The notes: generated by a model not told the origin, from the letters alone. Counted from the first letter of the stretch, positions 1 through 8,132 are shown. The stretch: 37,940 bases of DNA from Bacteroides sp. CAG:927 (GCA_000431155.1 HF985660.1:221887-259826); one strand, 5' to 3'. Numbers and translations: made by a program.

Positions 1-398
1 TCTTCCACTTTGGCTATGGAGCGGAAATGTGCTGCGATGTCTGCAAAACCTTCCTCTTCAGCCACCTTGGCGGCTTCGGCATATTGTTCAACGCCCTCGC
101 TGTGTTCTTCGGCAGCAGCGGTGGCAAGATTGTCAAGTGTGGTTCCGATTACACCTGCATCCACATTAAGGTTCACATCCACCTTGCCTCCTTCCAGATA
201 TTTGAAGAAGATTTTACCGTGATGCAGCTCATTAGCCGCTGTTTCAGCAAATATACGTGCTATAGGAAAATATGATTCCTTGGTTGCCTGCTGTGAATAG
301 TAGGTATAACGGGAATAAGCGGCCGATTCGCTCATATAAGCTTTCACCAGATTGGCTTCGGTACGTGTGCCGCGAATTGATTTGGTTGTTGCAGTCAT
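1..398 (-). CDS. rbr: Rubrerythrin, 5' part (gene runs off the left edge)
   Basis: Non-haem diiron peroxidase of the cytoplasm that reduces hydrogen peroxide in anaerobes. The minus strand from the ATG at 398 reads MTATTKSIRGTRTEANLVKA and stays open to base 1, giving about 132 residues of a protein normally near 190. The visible part is the four-helix ferritin-like domain: a conserved Glu in the first helix (TEANLVKAYMSESAAYSRY), then AANELHHGKIFF, which carries the Glu-x2-His iron-ligand pattern of the family. The C-terminal rubredoxin-like Cys4 iron site would lie outside the window and cannot be checked. It is transcribed divergently from coaX across a 136-base gap. I saw no clear -7 element for it. 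Identification is confident from the N-terminal half; whether the gene is complete is unknown. Confidence 0.9.
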   Translation of the reverse strand, partial: MTATTKSIRGTRTEANLVKAYMSESAAYSRYTYYSQQATKESYFPIARIFAETAANELHHGKIFFKYLEGGKVDVNLNVDAGVIGTTLDNLATAAAEEHSEGVEQYAEAAKVAEEEGFADIAAHFRSIAKVE

Positions 399-519
399 AG
401 TTGTAATATTTTTTAAGAGAGTTTCTTTGTTATATGTATTTATAAAACACCTCACCGCCCCTAAGGTTCTGTCTGTAATATTTTTTATTCACGGTGAGCG
501 ATAATTGCAATGTATTTAG

Positions 520-527
520 TAAATTTG
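520..527 (+). promoter_or_regulatory. Bacteroidota -7 element for coaX
   Basis: TAAATTTG matches the Bacteroidota housekeeping -7 consensus TAnnTTTG. Its last base lies only 7 bases before the coaX ATG, so transcription would start at or within a few bases of the start codon. No TTTG is present at the usual -33 distance. Match is seen; promoter function is inferred. Confidence 0.5.
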
Positions 528-534
528 CGCCCAA

Positions 535-1272
535 ATGTCATTGAATCTCACCATTGACCAAGGTAACACGGCCGCTAAATTAGCGCTCTGGGACGGAGAC
601 AGGGCTGTGGCCATGCGCATAGAACCCCATCTGGAAGTGGATCAGGTGGAGCGTTTCGTGCGCCAGCACGATACGCTTGGCAGTGCCATCTACTGCTCCG
701 TTGCGAGCAAGGGCACCGAACTGCTTCAGGGCATACGCCACTTGGTGCCCAAGGTGTGCCGGCTTGACCACACCACGCCATTGCCCATAGTCATTGACTA
801 TGCCACGCCACACACTCTCGGCACCGACAGGATTGCCGCTGCTGTGGGAGCTTGGGCCACGTTGCCCGGTGTACCGCTGCTGGTGGTGGATGCCGGCACT
901 GCAGTGACTTACGATGCCGTAAGTGCTGACGGCCATTTCCTTGGCGGCAACATTGCTCCCGGCATGCGCATGCGTCTGGAAGCGCTACACCGGTACACGG
1001 CGCGACTCCCCAGAGTGGAAGTGCCTCGCGAATTGCGTTGTACCCGCTTCATGGGCAACGACACCCCCAGCGCCATGATTCTCGGTGCCGTTTACGGCAT
1101 AGTGGGTGCCATCTCCTACTACCGCCACCGCATGGATCCCGCCACTCAGGTGGTAATGACCGGCGGATGGGCCGGAGAGCTTAGCAAGCTCTGTGATTTT
1201 GATGTGCATGTAGATCCCAATCTTGTCAGCAAAGGACTCAACAGAATACTATTATACAATGAAGATAAATAA
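535..1272 (+). CDS. coaX: Type III pantothenate kinase
   Basis: Phosphorylates pantothenate with ATP, the first step of coenzyme A synthesis, in the cytoplasm. The 245-residue protein has the ASKHA-fold signatures of the type III family: DQGNTAAK at residues 8-15 (phosphate loop), the GTDR motif near residue 97, the DAGTAVTYD strand-loop near residue 118, GGNIAPG near residue 138, and a C-terminal TGGWAGEL near residue 209. Length is typical. The ATG at 535 is preferred because the first beta strand (NLTIDQGNT) begins three residues later, leaving no room for a later start. The end overlaps the following outer-membrane protein gene by 14 bases, so they are probably co-transcribed. Type III enzymes are not feedback-inhibited by CoA (family knowledge). 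Confidence 0.95.
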   Translation: MSLNLTIDQGNTAAKLALWDGDRAVAMRIEPHLEVDQVERFVRQHDTLGSAIYCSVASKGTELLQGIRHLVPKVCRLDHTTPLPIVIDYATPHTLGTDRIAAAVGAWATLPGVPLLVVDAGTAVTYDAVSADGHFLGGNIAPGMRMRLEALHRYTARLPRVEVPRELRCTRFMGNDTPSAMILGAVYGIVGAISYYRHRMDPATQVVMTGGWAGELSKLCDFDVHVDPNLVSKGLNRILLYNEDK

Positions 1273-2503
1273 ACTTATTGCCGTATGTGCACTGGCTGCA
1301 TGCGTCTTTAGTGCATCTGCCCAGATTTCAAGCCCGTACTCCAAATTCGGATACGGTCTTCTCAACGACAACGCCACATCGGCTCAAAGCCAAATGGGTG
1401 GAGTGGGATATGCCATGAATTCCGGCAGGCAAATCAATGTGATGAACCCGGCCTCTTATGCCGCAATTGACTCTCTCACATTCCTTTTTGACATGGGTGT
1501 GGATTTCACCTCTATCAAAAGCACCGACACCGGCATACAGCCACAGGTCAAAGAGCAGCGATATGGTGGCGGTCTTGACTATATGACACTTCAGGTGCCT
1601 ATCGGCCATAGATTCGGAGCAAGCCTCGGTCTTCTCCCCTACTCATCCGTAGGCTACTCTTTCGGATCCGAAATCAAAAACGGTCTCAACACCCGTCAGG
1701 GATCAGGCGGTCTCAACCAACTCTATCTCGGGTTCGGAGCAAGAATCATTGACGGACTCAACGTGGGTGCAAACATCTCCTACATGTTCGGCAACGTGGT
1801 CAATGATGTGTACGTGGCCACCGACAACGGTTCTTCTTCCTTGTTTGAGCATGTAACCGAAGTTCGTGACTATCACCTGCAGTTCGGTCTCCAGTACCAC
1901 CGCACTTTCGGCTCCGACCACACTGTCGGTCTCGGTCTCGTGTACTCGCCCAAGAAATCCCTGCTGGGCCATGCTTGGGTTGTGAAATACGACATGCAGG
2001 CCGACGAGGTTCCCGACACTCTCGCCCGCGAGAAGCTTAACGGCAATGCCTATCTTCCTGAAACATGGGGCGGCGGCCTAAGCTACTCTTGGCGCAAACG
2101 GCTCTTGGTGGAAGCCGACTTCACCTACCAGCCATGGAGCAAAGTCAGCATGCTCAAGCTCCCCGCTTTTGAAACCACCAAATTCGCCGACCGCTGGAAA
2201 GCCGCTTTCGGTGCGCAATACACCCATAATCCCCGAGGCAACTACCTTGGCCGTCTCACCACACGCATTGGCGGATTTTATGGCCGTGATTACATGATGG
2301 TTGGTGCCAACAAAGTGAACGAATATGGTCTCACTGTCGGTTTCGGTCTTCCTACCCTCAGCTCCAAAACCATAATAAACATTGGTTTTGAGTGGAAACA
2401 TCGTCAGGCTTCCCCCAACCCCATGCTTAAAGAGAATTATTTCAGCGTGAAATTAGGTGTGAACTTCAATGAACTTTGGTTCTTCCAGAACAAGATCAAG
2501 TAA
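1259..2503 (+). CDS. Outer-membrane beta-barrel protein of the coaX-lptC operon
   Basis: Predicted outer-membrane protein of 414 residues. The start at ATG 1259 gives a clean signal peptide (MKINKLIAVCALAACVFSASA, cleavage before Q22). An in-frame upstream codon at 1223 would bury the signal and lies deep in coaX, so it is rejected. The mature protein begins ISSPYSKFGYG, a Tyr/Gly-rich N-terminus, and has alternating amphipathic strands (for example GGGLSYSWRKRLLVEADFTY) as in FadL/OmpP1-like barrels. The C-terminus (KLGVNFNELWFFQNKIK) resembles a final strand with a short tail. It overlaps coaX by 14 bases and lptC by 35 bases. A barrel gene between coaX and lptC recalls other Bacteroidales genomes (from memory). 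Substrate unknown; barrel assignment is by sequence pattern only. Confidence 0.75.
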   Translation: MKINKLIAVCALAACVFSASAQISSPYSKFGYGLLNDNATSAQSQMGGVGYAMNSGRQINVMNPASYAAIDSLTFLFDMGVDFTSIKSTDTGIQPQVKEQRYGGGLDYMTLQVPIGHRFGASLGLLPYSSVGYSFGSEIKNGLNTRQGSGGLNQLYLGFGARIIDGLNVGANISYMFGNVVNDVYVATDNGSSSLFEHVTEVRDYHLQFGLQYHRTFGSDHTVGLGLVYSPKKSLLGHAWVVKYDMQADEVPDTLAREKLNGNAYLPETWGGGLSYSWRKRLLVEADFTYQPWSKVSMLKLPAFETTKFADRWKAAFGAQYTHNPRGNYLGRLTTRIGGFYGRDYMMVGANKVNEYGLTVGFGLPTLSSKTIINIGFEWKHRQASPNPMLKENYFSVKLGVNFNELWFFQNKIK

Positions 2504-3416
2504 CAGGCTGCTCTCAGCCATCTGGTCATTACATCTACTCCCGGCCCTTGCCATCGTAAGTGTTGGGATAGGAGTGCTACATTCCTGCAGCAACAAACCT
2601 ACCGAGACTGTTGCCGGCACATTTGACCCCGAGAATTTCGCCACAATGACCTCCACACAGGTCAGCACCCTGATTTCCGATTCCGGCATCACGCGCTACC
2701 GTATCGACACTCCGCTGTGGCTCATGTTTGATCAGGCTTCCGAGCCACGGTGGACTTTCCCTAAAGGAATGCACCTTGAGAAATATGACAACTTTTTCCG
2801 TATTGATGCCACCGTTGATTGCGATTCGGCCACATATTTCAAGGAAAAACAGCTCTGGAGACTCGACGGATACGTTGACATAACCAACATGTCAAACGAG
2901 AAATTCCTCACCCAGCAGTTGTTCTGGGACCAAAAGAACCAGAAAATATACTCCGACTCTTTCATCCACATTGAGCGCGCCGACCGCATCATTGAAGGCT
3001 ATGGATTTGTTTCAAATGACAAAATGACACAATACCATGTTGTCAATGTATCCGGCATATTCCCCGTGGAGCAGGACAAGGAAACATCTGCCGACACTGC
3101 CCGACAGCAGCAAGGCCCCACCGACTCGCTCGGAGTGCCTCTATCAGCCACCCCGACAGTGCAGGGACGACCCGGATTGCGCCCCACGCTCCCGAGGGCC
3201 TCGCAGCAGAAGCGCATTTCTCCCGCATCCACACAGGAAAAGGATGTGCAACCGGCCAAAACCACCAACTCCGCTCCTCCGATGCCGGCCCGCAACACTC
3301 AGCCGGTCAGAGTCAAGAAACTTGACCCTACCCACAAACTCACCCCGATTAAAGATTCGGAACCGTCCAAACCAAAACGGCCGGCCCGAAGACCTAAAAA
3401 ACATCAATCATCATGA
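2469..3416 (+). CDS. lptC: LptC-like LPS export protein with an extended Pro/Ser/Thr-rich tail
   Basis: LptC passes lipopolysaccharide from the inner-membrane LptBFG transporter to LptA. The 315-residue product has a hydrophobic N-terminal segment (about residues 21-39) ending in LHSC, a plausible lipobox with Cys40. An LptC/OstA-type beta-jellyroll follows at about residues 65-200, with the recognisable order YRIDTPLWLMFDQ, FPKGMHLEKYD, LWRLDGYVDITN, QLFWDQKNQKIYSDSFI and GYGFVSNDKM. From about residue 205 to the end the chain is low-complexity, rich in Pro, Ser, Thr, Lys and Arg, and looks disordered. Most LptC proteins are under about 210 residues, so the tail of roughly 110 is unusual. 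The gene overlaps the upstream barrel gene by 35 bases and the downstream gene by ATGA. Confidence 0.82.
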   Translation: MNFGSSRTRSSNRLLSAIWSLHLLPALAIVSVGIGVLHSCSNKPTETVAGTFDPENFATMTSTQVSTLISDSGITRYRIDTPLWLMFDQASEPRWTFPKGMHLEKYDNFFRIDATVDCDSATYFKEKQLWRLDGYVDITNMSNEKFLTQQLFWDQKNQKIYSDSFIHIERADRIIEGYGFVSNDKMTQYHVVNVSGIFPVEQDKETSADTARQQQGPTDSLGVPLSATPTVQGRPGLRPTLPRASQQKRISPASTQEKDVQPAKTTNSAPPMPARNTQPVRVKKLDPTHKLTPIKDSEPSKPKRPARRPKKHQSS

Positions 3417-4690
3417 CCCTTACCACTTGGATTATACTTGCCGTTATTTCGCTGATGTTCTCAGCCTTGTTCTCCGGCACCGAAATAGCATACATCACCG
3501 CCGACCGTGTGCGGATGGAACTTGACAGCAAGCGCGGAGGATTGATCAACCATTTCGTGCAGAAGTTTTTCTCCGACTCCGATCTTTTCATCTCCACCAT
3601 TCTTGTCGGCAACAACATCATGCTCGTCATCTACGGTATGGGGGCAGCTGAGCTTATTGAGAAACATTGGCTTGAGCAGTACCATCTCAATCAGGCTCTG
3701 CTCCTGCTCATATCCACGCTTATATCCACCGGCATAATCCTTATAACAGGAGAATTTTTTCCAAAAAGCATATTCCGCATCAACCCCAATCTCTCGCTCA
3801 AGCTCTTTGCTCTGCCGGTAATGTTTTTCTACATTATCCTCTACCCCATAGCCATATTCACCACGTGGCTTTCCAAAGTGCTCATGAAGATGTGCGGCAT
3901 CAAAACAGCTGTTTCACGAATGGGAACACTCTCGGTTGGTGACCTCAATCAATATCTTGAAAAAACCATTGACGAGGTCAACCCTGAAAAAGGACCGGTG
4001 GAAAACGAGGTAAAAATATTTCACAACGCACTTGACTTCTCAAGCACACATGTGCGCGACTGCATGCTTCCGCGCAACGAGATTGTGTCGGTCAACATCA
4101 ACACCACCACACGCGAAGAGCTTTCCCAACTTTTCACCAAATCCGGGAGAAGCAAAATAGTGGTGTATGACAACGACATTGACACTGTGCTCGGATATAT
4201 ACATGTCAGCGAACTGTTCAATCCCGAATCGGACTGGAAAGAGCACCTTAAGGAAGTGGTATATGCCCCCGAGTCACTCCTTGCAAAGAAACTCATGCAA
4301 CGGCTCCTCAACGAAAAAAGGTCTCTGGCCATAATAGTGGATGAATTCGGAGGCACTGCCGGACTCGTCACACTTGAAGACCTTGTAGAAGAAATTTTCG
4401 GCGACATCCGCGATGAGCATGACTCCGCAGGAATATTCGCACGTGAAGTGGAGCCCGGCATTTATGAATGTTCCGGACGAATCGAAATTGAGTCATTGCG
4501 CGAGAACTACCACATTGACATTCCCGAAAGCGACGACTACCAAACCCTTGCCGGATACATCCTGCATTCATGCGGAGCCATACCCACACAAGGCGAAGTA
4601 ATTGACATTGACCAGCTTCAGTTCACTATTGTCAAGCGCACTGCCACTCGTCTGGAGCTGATAAAAATCGCGCCCAAACCCGAAGAATAA
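3413..4690 (+). CDS. HlyC/CorC (CNNM/CBS) family membrane protein
   Basis: 425-residue inner-membrane protein with a CNNM/DUF21 domain (about residues 1-190, four hydrophobic segments starting with WIILAVISLMFSALFSGTEIAY), a CBS-domain pair (about 200-330, including MLPRNEIVSVN and LAIIVDEFGGTAGLVTLEDL) and a C-terminal CorC/HlyC domain (about 345-420, SDDYQTLAGYIL). Proteins of this build are linked to magnesium or cobalt efflux; in gliding Bacteroidota a relative is called GldE. The substrate here is not shown. The start codon overlaps the lptC stop (ATGA, 3413-3416), so it is likely translationally coupled and part of the coaX operon. Its stop is one base from the stop of convergent miaB, so there is no room for an intergenic terminator. 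Confidence 0.88.
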   Translation: MTLTTWIILAVISLMFSALFSGTEIAYITADRVRMELDSKRGGLINHFVQKFFSDSDLFISTILVGNNIMLVIYGMGAAELIEKHWLEQYHLNQALLLLISTLISTGIILITGEFFPKSIFRINPNLSLKLFALPVMFFYIILYPIAIFTTWLSKVLMKMCGIKTAVSRMGTLSVGDLNQYLEKTIDEVNPEKGPVENEVKIFHNALDFSSTHVRDCMLPRNEIVSVNINTTTREELSQLFTKSGRSKIVVYDNDIDTVLGYIHVSELFNPESDWKEHLKEVVYAPESLLAKKLMQRLLNEKRSLAIIVDEFGGTAGLVTLEDLVEEIFGDIRDEHDSAGIFAREVEPGIYECSGRIEIESLRENYHIDIPESDDYQTLAGYILHSCGAIPTQGEVIDIDQLQFTIVKRTATRLELIKIAPKPEE

Positions 4691-4691
4691 A

Positions 4692-6044
4692 TCATATGCG
4701 CACCCCACGCAGAGTGGCACTGGAAGCATCGGTGATGCGCACGCGCACTATGTCTCCCACCTTTGCGCCTTCGCGGGCAAACACCACACTGCGGTTCTGG
4801 CTTGTGCGTCCCATCATCTCCTCCTTGGAGCGTTTTGACACACCTTCCACCAGCACCTCTGCTTCACACCCTATCTGACGCTTGTTGGCCTCGGCACTAA
4901 GCTCATTTTGCACGGCTATCATCCTGTTCAGGCGATCTATTTTCACTTCCTCGCTCACATTGTCCGGCATCATCTTTGATGCAAGAGTGCCCGGACGCTC
5001 CGAATATTTAAACATGAACGCCGCGTCAAATCCCACTTCGCGCATCAGGCTCAGTGTCTCCTGAAAATCTTCCTCCGTTTCCCCGTGAAAACCCGTAAAC
5101 AGGTCCGTGCTTATGGCGCAGTCAGGCACTATGCGACGAATCGCGGCCACCCTTTCCAGATACCATTCACGGGTATAATGACGATTCATGGCCTTGAGCA
5201 CACTGTTGCTCCCGCTCTGCACCGGCAGATGTATATGACGGCAGATATTGGCCCGCGATGCCATCACTTCGAGCACGCTGTCGGCCATATCCTTGGGGTG
5301 AGAAGTAGTGAACCGCACCCTCATGTCAGGAGCCGCATCCGCAACCGCCGCAAGCAATGATGCAAAATCTGTCACATTGCCCTGCTCATCCACATAACGG
5401 TAGCTGTTGACATTCTGTCCCAGCAGAGTCACCTCTTTATAGCCTCTGGCACGCAGATCGGCTACCTCGGCGAGAATACTGTGCAGTTCGCGGCTGCGCT
5501 CACGCCCGCGGGTATAAGGCACGATGCAATAGGAACAGAAATTGTTGCATCCGCGCATTATGCTCACAAATCCGCTCACCACATTTCCTCCTATGCGCAC
5601 AGGCAGCACATCGCGATATGTTTCGGTAGTGCTCAGTTCCACATTTATGGCTTTTTCGCCGGCTTCTACCGAGGCAAACAGTTCAGGCAGCGACATATAG
5701 CTGTCAGGACCGGCTACCAGATCCACGCCATGTTTGGCAATGAGGTCTTGCTTCACACGTTCGGCCATGCACCCTATCACCCCTATTATCAAACCTTTCT
5801 CTTTACCGCGCTTTCTTCTCACTGCGTTGAGGGCCTGGAGACGCCCGAGCACCTTTTGCTCGGCGTTGTCGCGGATGGAGCATGTGTTCAAAAGCACCGC
5901 ATCCGCGCTATCCAGCTCATCCACTGTCGAATAACCGGCCATCTCCATTATTGCGGCCACAACTTCCGAATCCGCCACATTCATCTGGCAGCCGTAAGTT
6001 TCTATATACACTCTTTTGTTGGATATATTTGTGTTTAACGCCAT
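4692..6044 (-). CDS. miaB: tRNA-2-methylthio-N6-isopentenyladenosine synthase
   Basis: Radical-SAM methylthiotransferase that adds a 2-methylthio group to i6A37 next to the anticodon of tRNAs reading UNN codons. The 450-residue protein has the N-terminal UPF0004 domain with the three auxiliary-cluster cysteines C19 (ETYGCQMN), C55 (NTCSIRDNAEQK) and C92 (GCMAER). The radical-SAM CxxxCxxC is at C166, C170 and C173 (GCNNFCSYC). A C-terminal TRAM domain starts near residue 385 (EVLVEGVSKRSKEEMMGRT). The start MALNTNISNKRVYIETYGCQ places the first cysteine as in family members. It converges on the hlyC-like gene. A promoter with both -33 and -7 elements lies at 6105-6136. The NAEQK segment after C55 is typical of MiaB rather than MtaB or RimO. 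Confidence 0.95.
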   Translation of the reverse strand: MALNTNISNKRVYIETYGCQMNVADSEVVAAIMEMAGYSTVDELDSADAVLLNTCSIRDNAEQKVLGRLQALNAVRRKRGKEKGLIIGVIGCMAERVKQDLIAKHGVDLVAGPDSYMSLPELFASVEAGEKAINVELSTTETYRDVLPVRIGGNVVSGFVSIMRGCNNFCSYCIVPYTRGRERSRELHSILAEVADLRARGYKEVTLLGQNVNSYRYVDEQGNVTDFASLLAAVADAAPDMRVRFTTSHPKDMADSVLEVMASRANICRHIHLPVQSGSNSVLKAMNRHYTREWYLERVAAIRRIVPDCAISTDLFTGFHGETEEDFQETLSLMREVGFDAAFMFKYSERPGTLASKMMPDNVSEEVKIDRLNRMIAVQNELSAEANKRQIGCEAEVLVEGVSKRSKEEMMGRTSQNRSVVFAREGAKVGDIVRVRITDASSATLRGVRI

Positions 6045-6094
6045 AAATTTCTCTATTTATAATATTTAAGGGTGGTCAATCAAAATAAAATTTT

Positions 6095-6102
6095 TATTTT
6101 TG
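6095..6102 (+). promoter_or_regulatory. -7 element for the small membrane protein gene
   Basis: TATTTTTG matches TAnnTTTG, 24 bases before the ATG at 6127. It is separated by only two bases from the opposite-strand -7 element of miaB. No TTTG at the usual -33 position, so it may be weaker. Confidence 0.45.
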
Positions 6103-6104
6103 CA

Positions 6105-6136
6105 CAAAAATACAAAAACGTGCACTATGGAGCAAA
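6105..6136 (-). promoter_or_regulatory. miaB promoter (-33 TTTG, -7 TATTTTTG)
   Basis: On the minus strand TTTG (6136-6133) is followed after 20 bases by TATTTTTG (6112-6105), matching the Bacteroidota TTTG/TAnnTTTG consensus at good spacing. The -33 element lies inside the first codons of the divergent gene at 6127. Function inferred. Confidence 0.6.
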
Positions 6137-6498
6137 TCCTTGGTTTGGTTGTAACCATACTTATTACAGCCGGAGCCGCATGGGGTGAAAAGAAATGGAA
6201 AGCGTACAAGCGTAAGCGCAGATACCGCTACGAGCCTGTGCGCCGCTATTCTGCGCCTGCCGCGCCCCCGCCCGTTGCCCGCACTCATGAGCCGTCTGTT
6301 CCGGTCATCATGAGTCCTGAGGACGAAGGTGGCAGCATCATTCAGATCAAGCCTGCTCCTGTGGAAACTCCACCCGTTCCGGCCGTGCCATCCATTCCGG
6401 ATGCCGTGGCTCCCGAATCGCCCGAAATTTCAGAGCATTATCGCCGCTGGCGACAGGCAATCATCGATGCCGAAGTGCTCGCTCCACGTTCTTTCTGA
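6127..6498 (+). CDS. Small single-span membrane protein, Pro-rich, unknown function
   Basis: I do not recognise this 123-residue protein. A hydrophobic N-terminal helix (about residues 4-19, ILGLVVTILITAGAAW) is followed by a strongly basic patch (EKKWKAYKRKRRYRYEPVRRY), which predicts a single span with the C-terminus in the cytoplasm by the positive-inside rule. Residues 45-100 are rich in Pro, Ala and Val and probably flexible, and a short amphipathic C-terminal segment follows (EHYRRWRQAIIDAEVLA). A start at the TTG at 6100 is rejected because that TTG is part of the -7 promoter element. The gene lies 51 bases before the CoA-transferase gene and could share its transcript. It looks like a membrane-anchored adaptor, which is inference only. 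Confidence 0.7.
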   Translation: MEQILGLVVTILITAGAAWGEKKWKAYKRKRRYRYEPVRRYSAPAAPPPVARTHEPSVPVIMSPEDEGGSIIQIKPAPVETPPVPAVPSIPDAVAPESPEISEHYRRWRQAIIDAEVLAPRSF

Positions 6499-6549
6499 CT
6501 ATACCTCTAAAACTAATTCCAATTAATCACATAATCATTTGTAGCAAAT

Positions 6550-8046
6550 ATGGCATTTCCCATCCTTACAGCCGCTGAAGCCGCCGCTATGATTAAAAAC
6601 GACGACAGTTGTGGTTTTTCCGGATTCACCGCATCAGGTTCTCCTAAAGTAGTGCCCGAAGCCATTGCAGCCAAAGCTGTGAAAGAGCATGAGGCAGGAC
6701 GCCCATTCAAAATCAATATTTTCACCGGTGCTTCCACCAACCAGTGGGCCGATGGTGCCCTTTCGCGTGCCAACGCCATCAACCGGCGCACCCCCTATCA
6801 GAACACCCCCGACCTCCGCAAGCGTATCAACAGCCACGATGCGCACTATTTTGACCTTCATCTGAGCGAACTTGCTCAAAAATTCCGCTACGGATTCTAT
6901 GGCAATCTTGACTACGCCATTCTTGAGGTTGCCGAAGTGATGGACGATGGCGAAGTCGTGCTCGGAACCGGCGTAGGCAACGTGCCCACTTGGGTTAAAT
7001 TTGCCAAACATGTCATCCTTGAGCTTAACTCCAAGCTCCCGCGCAACATGTACGGTCTCCACGACATTTATCTTCCTCTCGACCCCCCTAACCGTCGCGA
7101 AATACCCATTTTCAAGCCCTCTGACCGCATTGGCTGTCCCACCGTTAAAATTGACCCCGCCAAGATTGTAGGCGTGGTACACAGCGATTACTACGATGGT
7201 ATCAAGGGCTTCACCGAACTTGATGACACAACCCTGCAGATCGGTGCTAATGTGTGCAATTTCCTGCTCGCGGAAATACGTGCCGGACGCATACCCAAGA
7301 CATTCCTTCCCATTCAGTCAGGTGTGGGCAATGTGGCCAACGCAGTGCTCTTCGGTCTGGGCGATGCCAAGGAGATTCCTCCATTTGAAATGTACACCGA
7401 GGTGATGCAGGATGCCGTAATCGAGCTTATGAAGCTTGGCAAATGCAAATTCGGCTCATCCTGCTCGCTCACACTCAGCGACAAAACCGAATCCGAAGTT
7501 CTCGGCAACCTTGAGTTCTTCCGCGACAAAATCGTGCTTCGTCCCTCTGAGATTTCCAACAATCCCGAAGTAATTCGCCGTCTTGGAGTTATTGCCATGA
7601 ACACCGCACTTGAAGCCGACATTTTCGGCAACATCAACTCCACCCATGTTCTCGGCACACGCATGATGAACGGTATCGGTGGCTCAGGCGACTTCACACG
7701 CAACGGTTACATCTCCATTTTCTCTTGCCCGTCCATCACCAAAGGCGGCATAATAAGCAACATCGTGCCCATGGTATCGCACGTGGATCACTCCGAGCAC
7801 TCTGTTGACATTCTCATCACCGAGCAGGGCGTGGCCGACCTTCGTGGCCTTGACCCCGTGCAGCGCGCTCATGAAATCATTGAGAAGTGCGCTCACCCCA
7901 CCTACCGTCCCCTTCTCCGCGAATATCTCGCATTCGGTCAGGGCGGACAGACATGTCACCGTCTGGAAGGCGCATTTGCATTCCACACCACCTTCAAGGA
8001 AAAAGGCGACATGCGTCTCGTTGACTGGAGCCGCTACGGAATGTAA
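6550..8046 (+). CDS. Acetyl-CoA hydrolase/transferase family protein (succinate CoA-transferase type)
   Basis: Class I CoA-transferase of 498 residues that moves CoA between short-chain acyl-CoA (acetyl- or propionyl-) and succinate through a glutamyl-CoA intermediate. Visible signatures are GFTASGSPKVVPEAIA near residue 22, the oxyanion-site GVGNVANAVLFGL at 258-270, and FEMYTEVMQD at 279-288. E284 aligns with the catalytic Glu of this family (E294 in Acetobacter AarC, from family knowledge). A further glycine motif, GIGGSGDFTRNG, lies near residue 377. Length is typical of SucC/AarC/Cat1-like enzymes. In Bacteroidales it could close the succinate-propionate fermentation by releasing propionate or acetate while keeping the thioester energy, but the sequence does not settle the acyl substrate. 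A strong hairpin follows the gene. Confidence 0.9.
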   Translation: MAFPILTAAEAAAMIKNDDSCGFSGFTASGSPKVVPEAIAAKAVKEHEAGRPFKINIFTGASTNQWADGALSRANAINRRTPYQNTPDLRKRINSHDAHYFDLHLSELAQKFRYGFYGNLDYAILEVAEVMDDGEVVLGTGVGNVPTWVKFAKHVILELNSKLPRNMYGLHDIYLPLDPPNRREIPIFKPSDRIGCPTVKIDPAKIVGVVHSDYYDGIKGFTELDDTTLQIGANVCNFLLAEIRAGRIPKTFLPIQSGVGNVANAVLFGLGDAKEIPPFEMYTEVMQDAVIELMKLGKCKFGSSCSLTLSDKTESEVLGNLEFFRDKIVLRPSEISNNPEVIRRLGVIAMNTALEADIFGNINSTHVLGTRMMNGIGGSGDFTRNGYISIFSCPSITKGGIISNIVPMVSHVDHSEHSVDILITEQGVADLRGLDPVQRAHEIIEKCAHPTYRPLLREYLAFGQGGQTCHRLEGAFAFHTTFKEKGDMRLVDWSRYGM

Positions 8047-8071
8047 TCTTTTCCATAGTCCATTAACAAAC

Positions 8072-8111
8072 AGCTCCCCTCCCGTTGGCACTGAGCCGTG
8101 GGAGGGGAGCT
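8072..8111. terminator. Bidirectional hairpin between the CoA-transferase and transketolase genes
   Basis: AGCTCCCCTCCC (8072-8083) pairs perfectly over 12 bases with GGGAGGGGAGCT (8100-8111), with a 16-base loop. It lies between two convergent genes and is flanked by T-rich sequence on the right (ATATTTTGT), so it can serve both transcripts. Confidence 0.8.
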
Positions 8112-8132
8112 GATATTTTGTCTATTCCGTTG

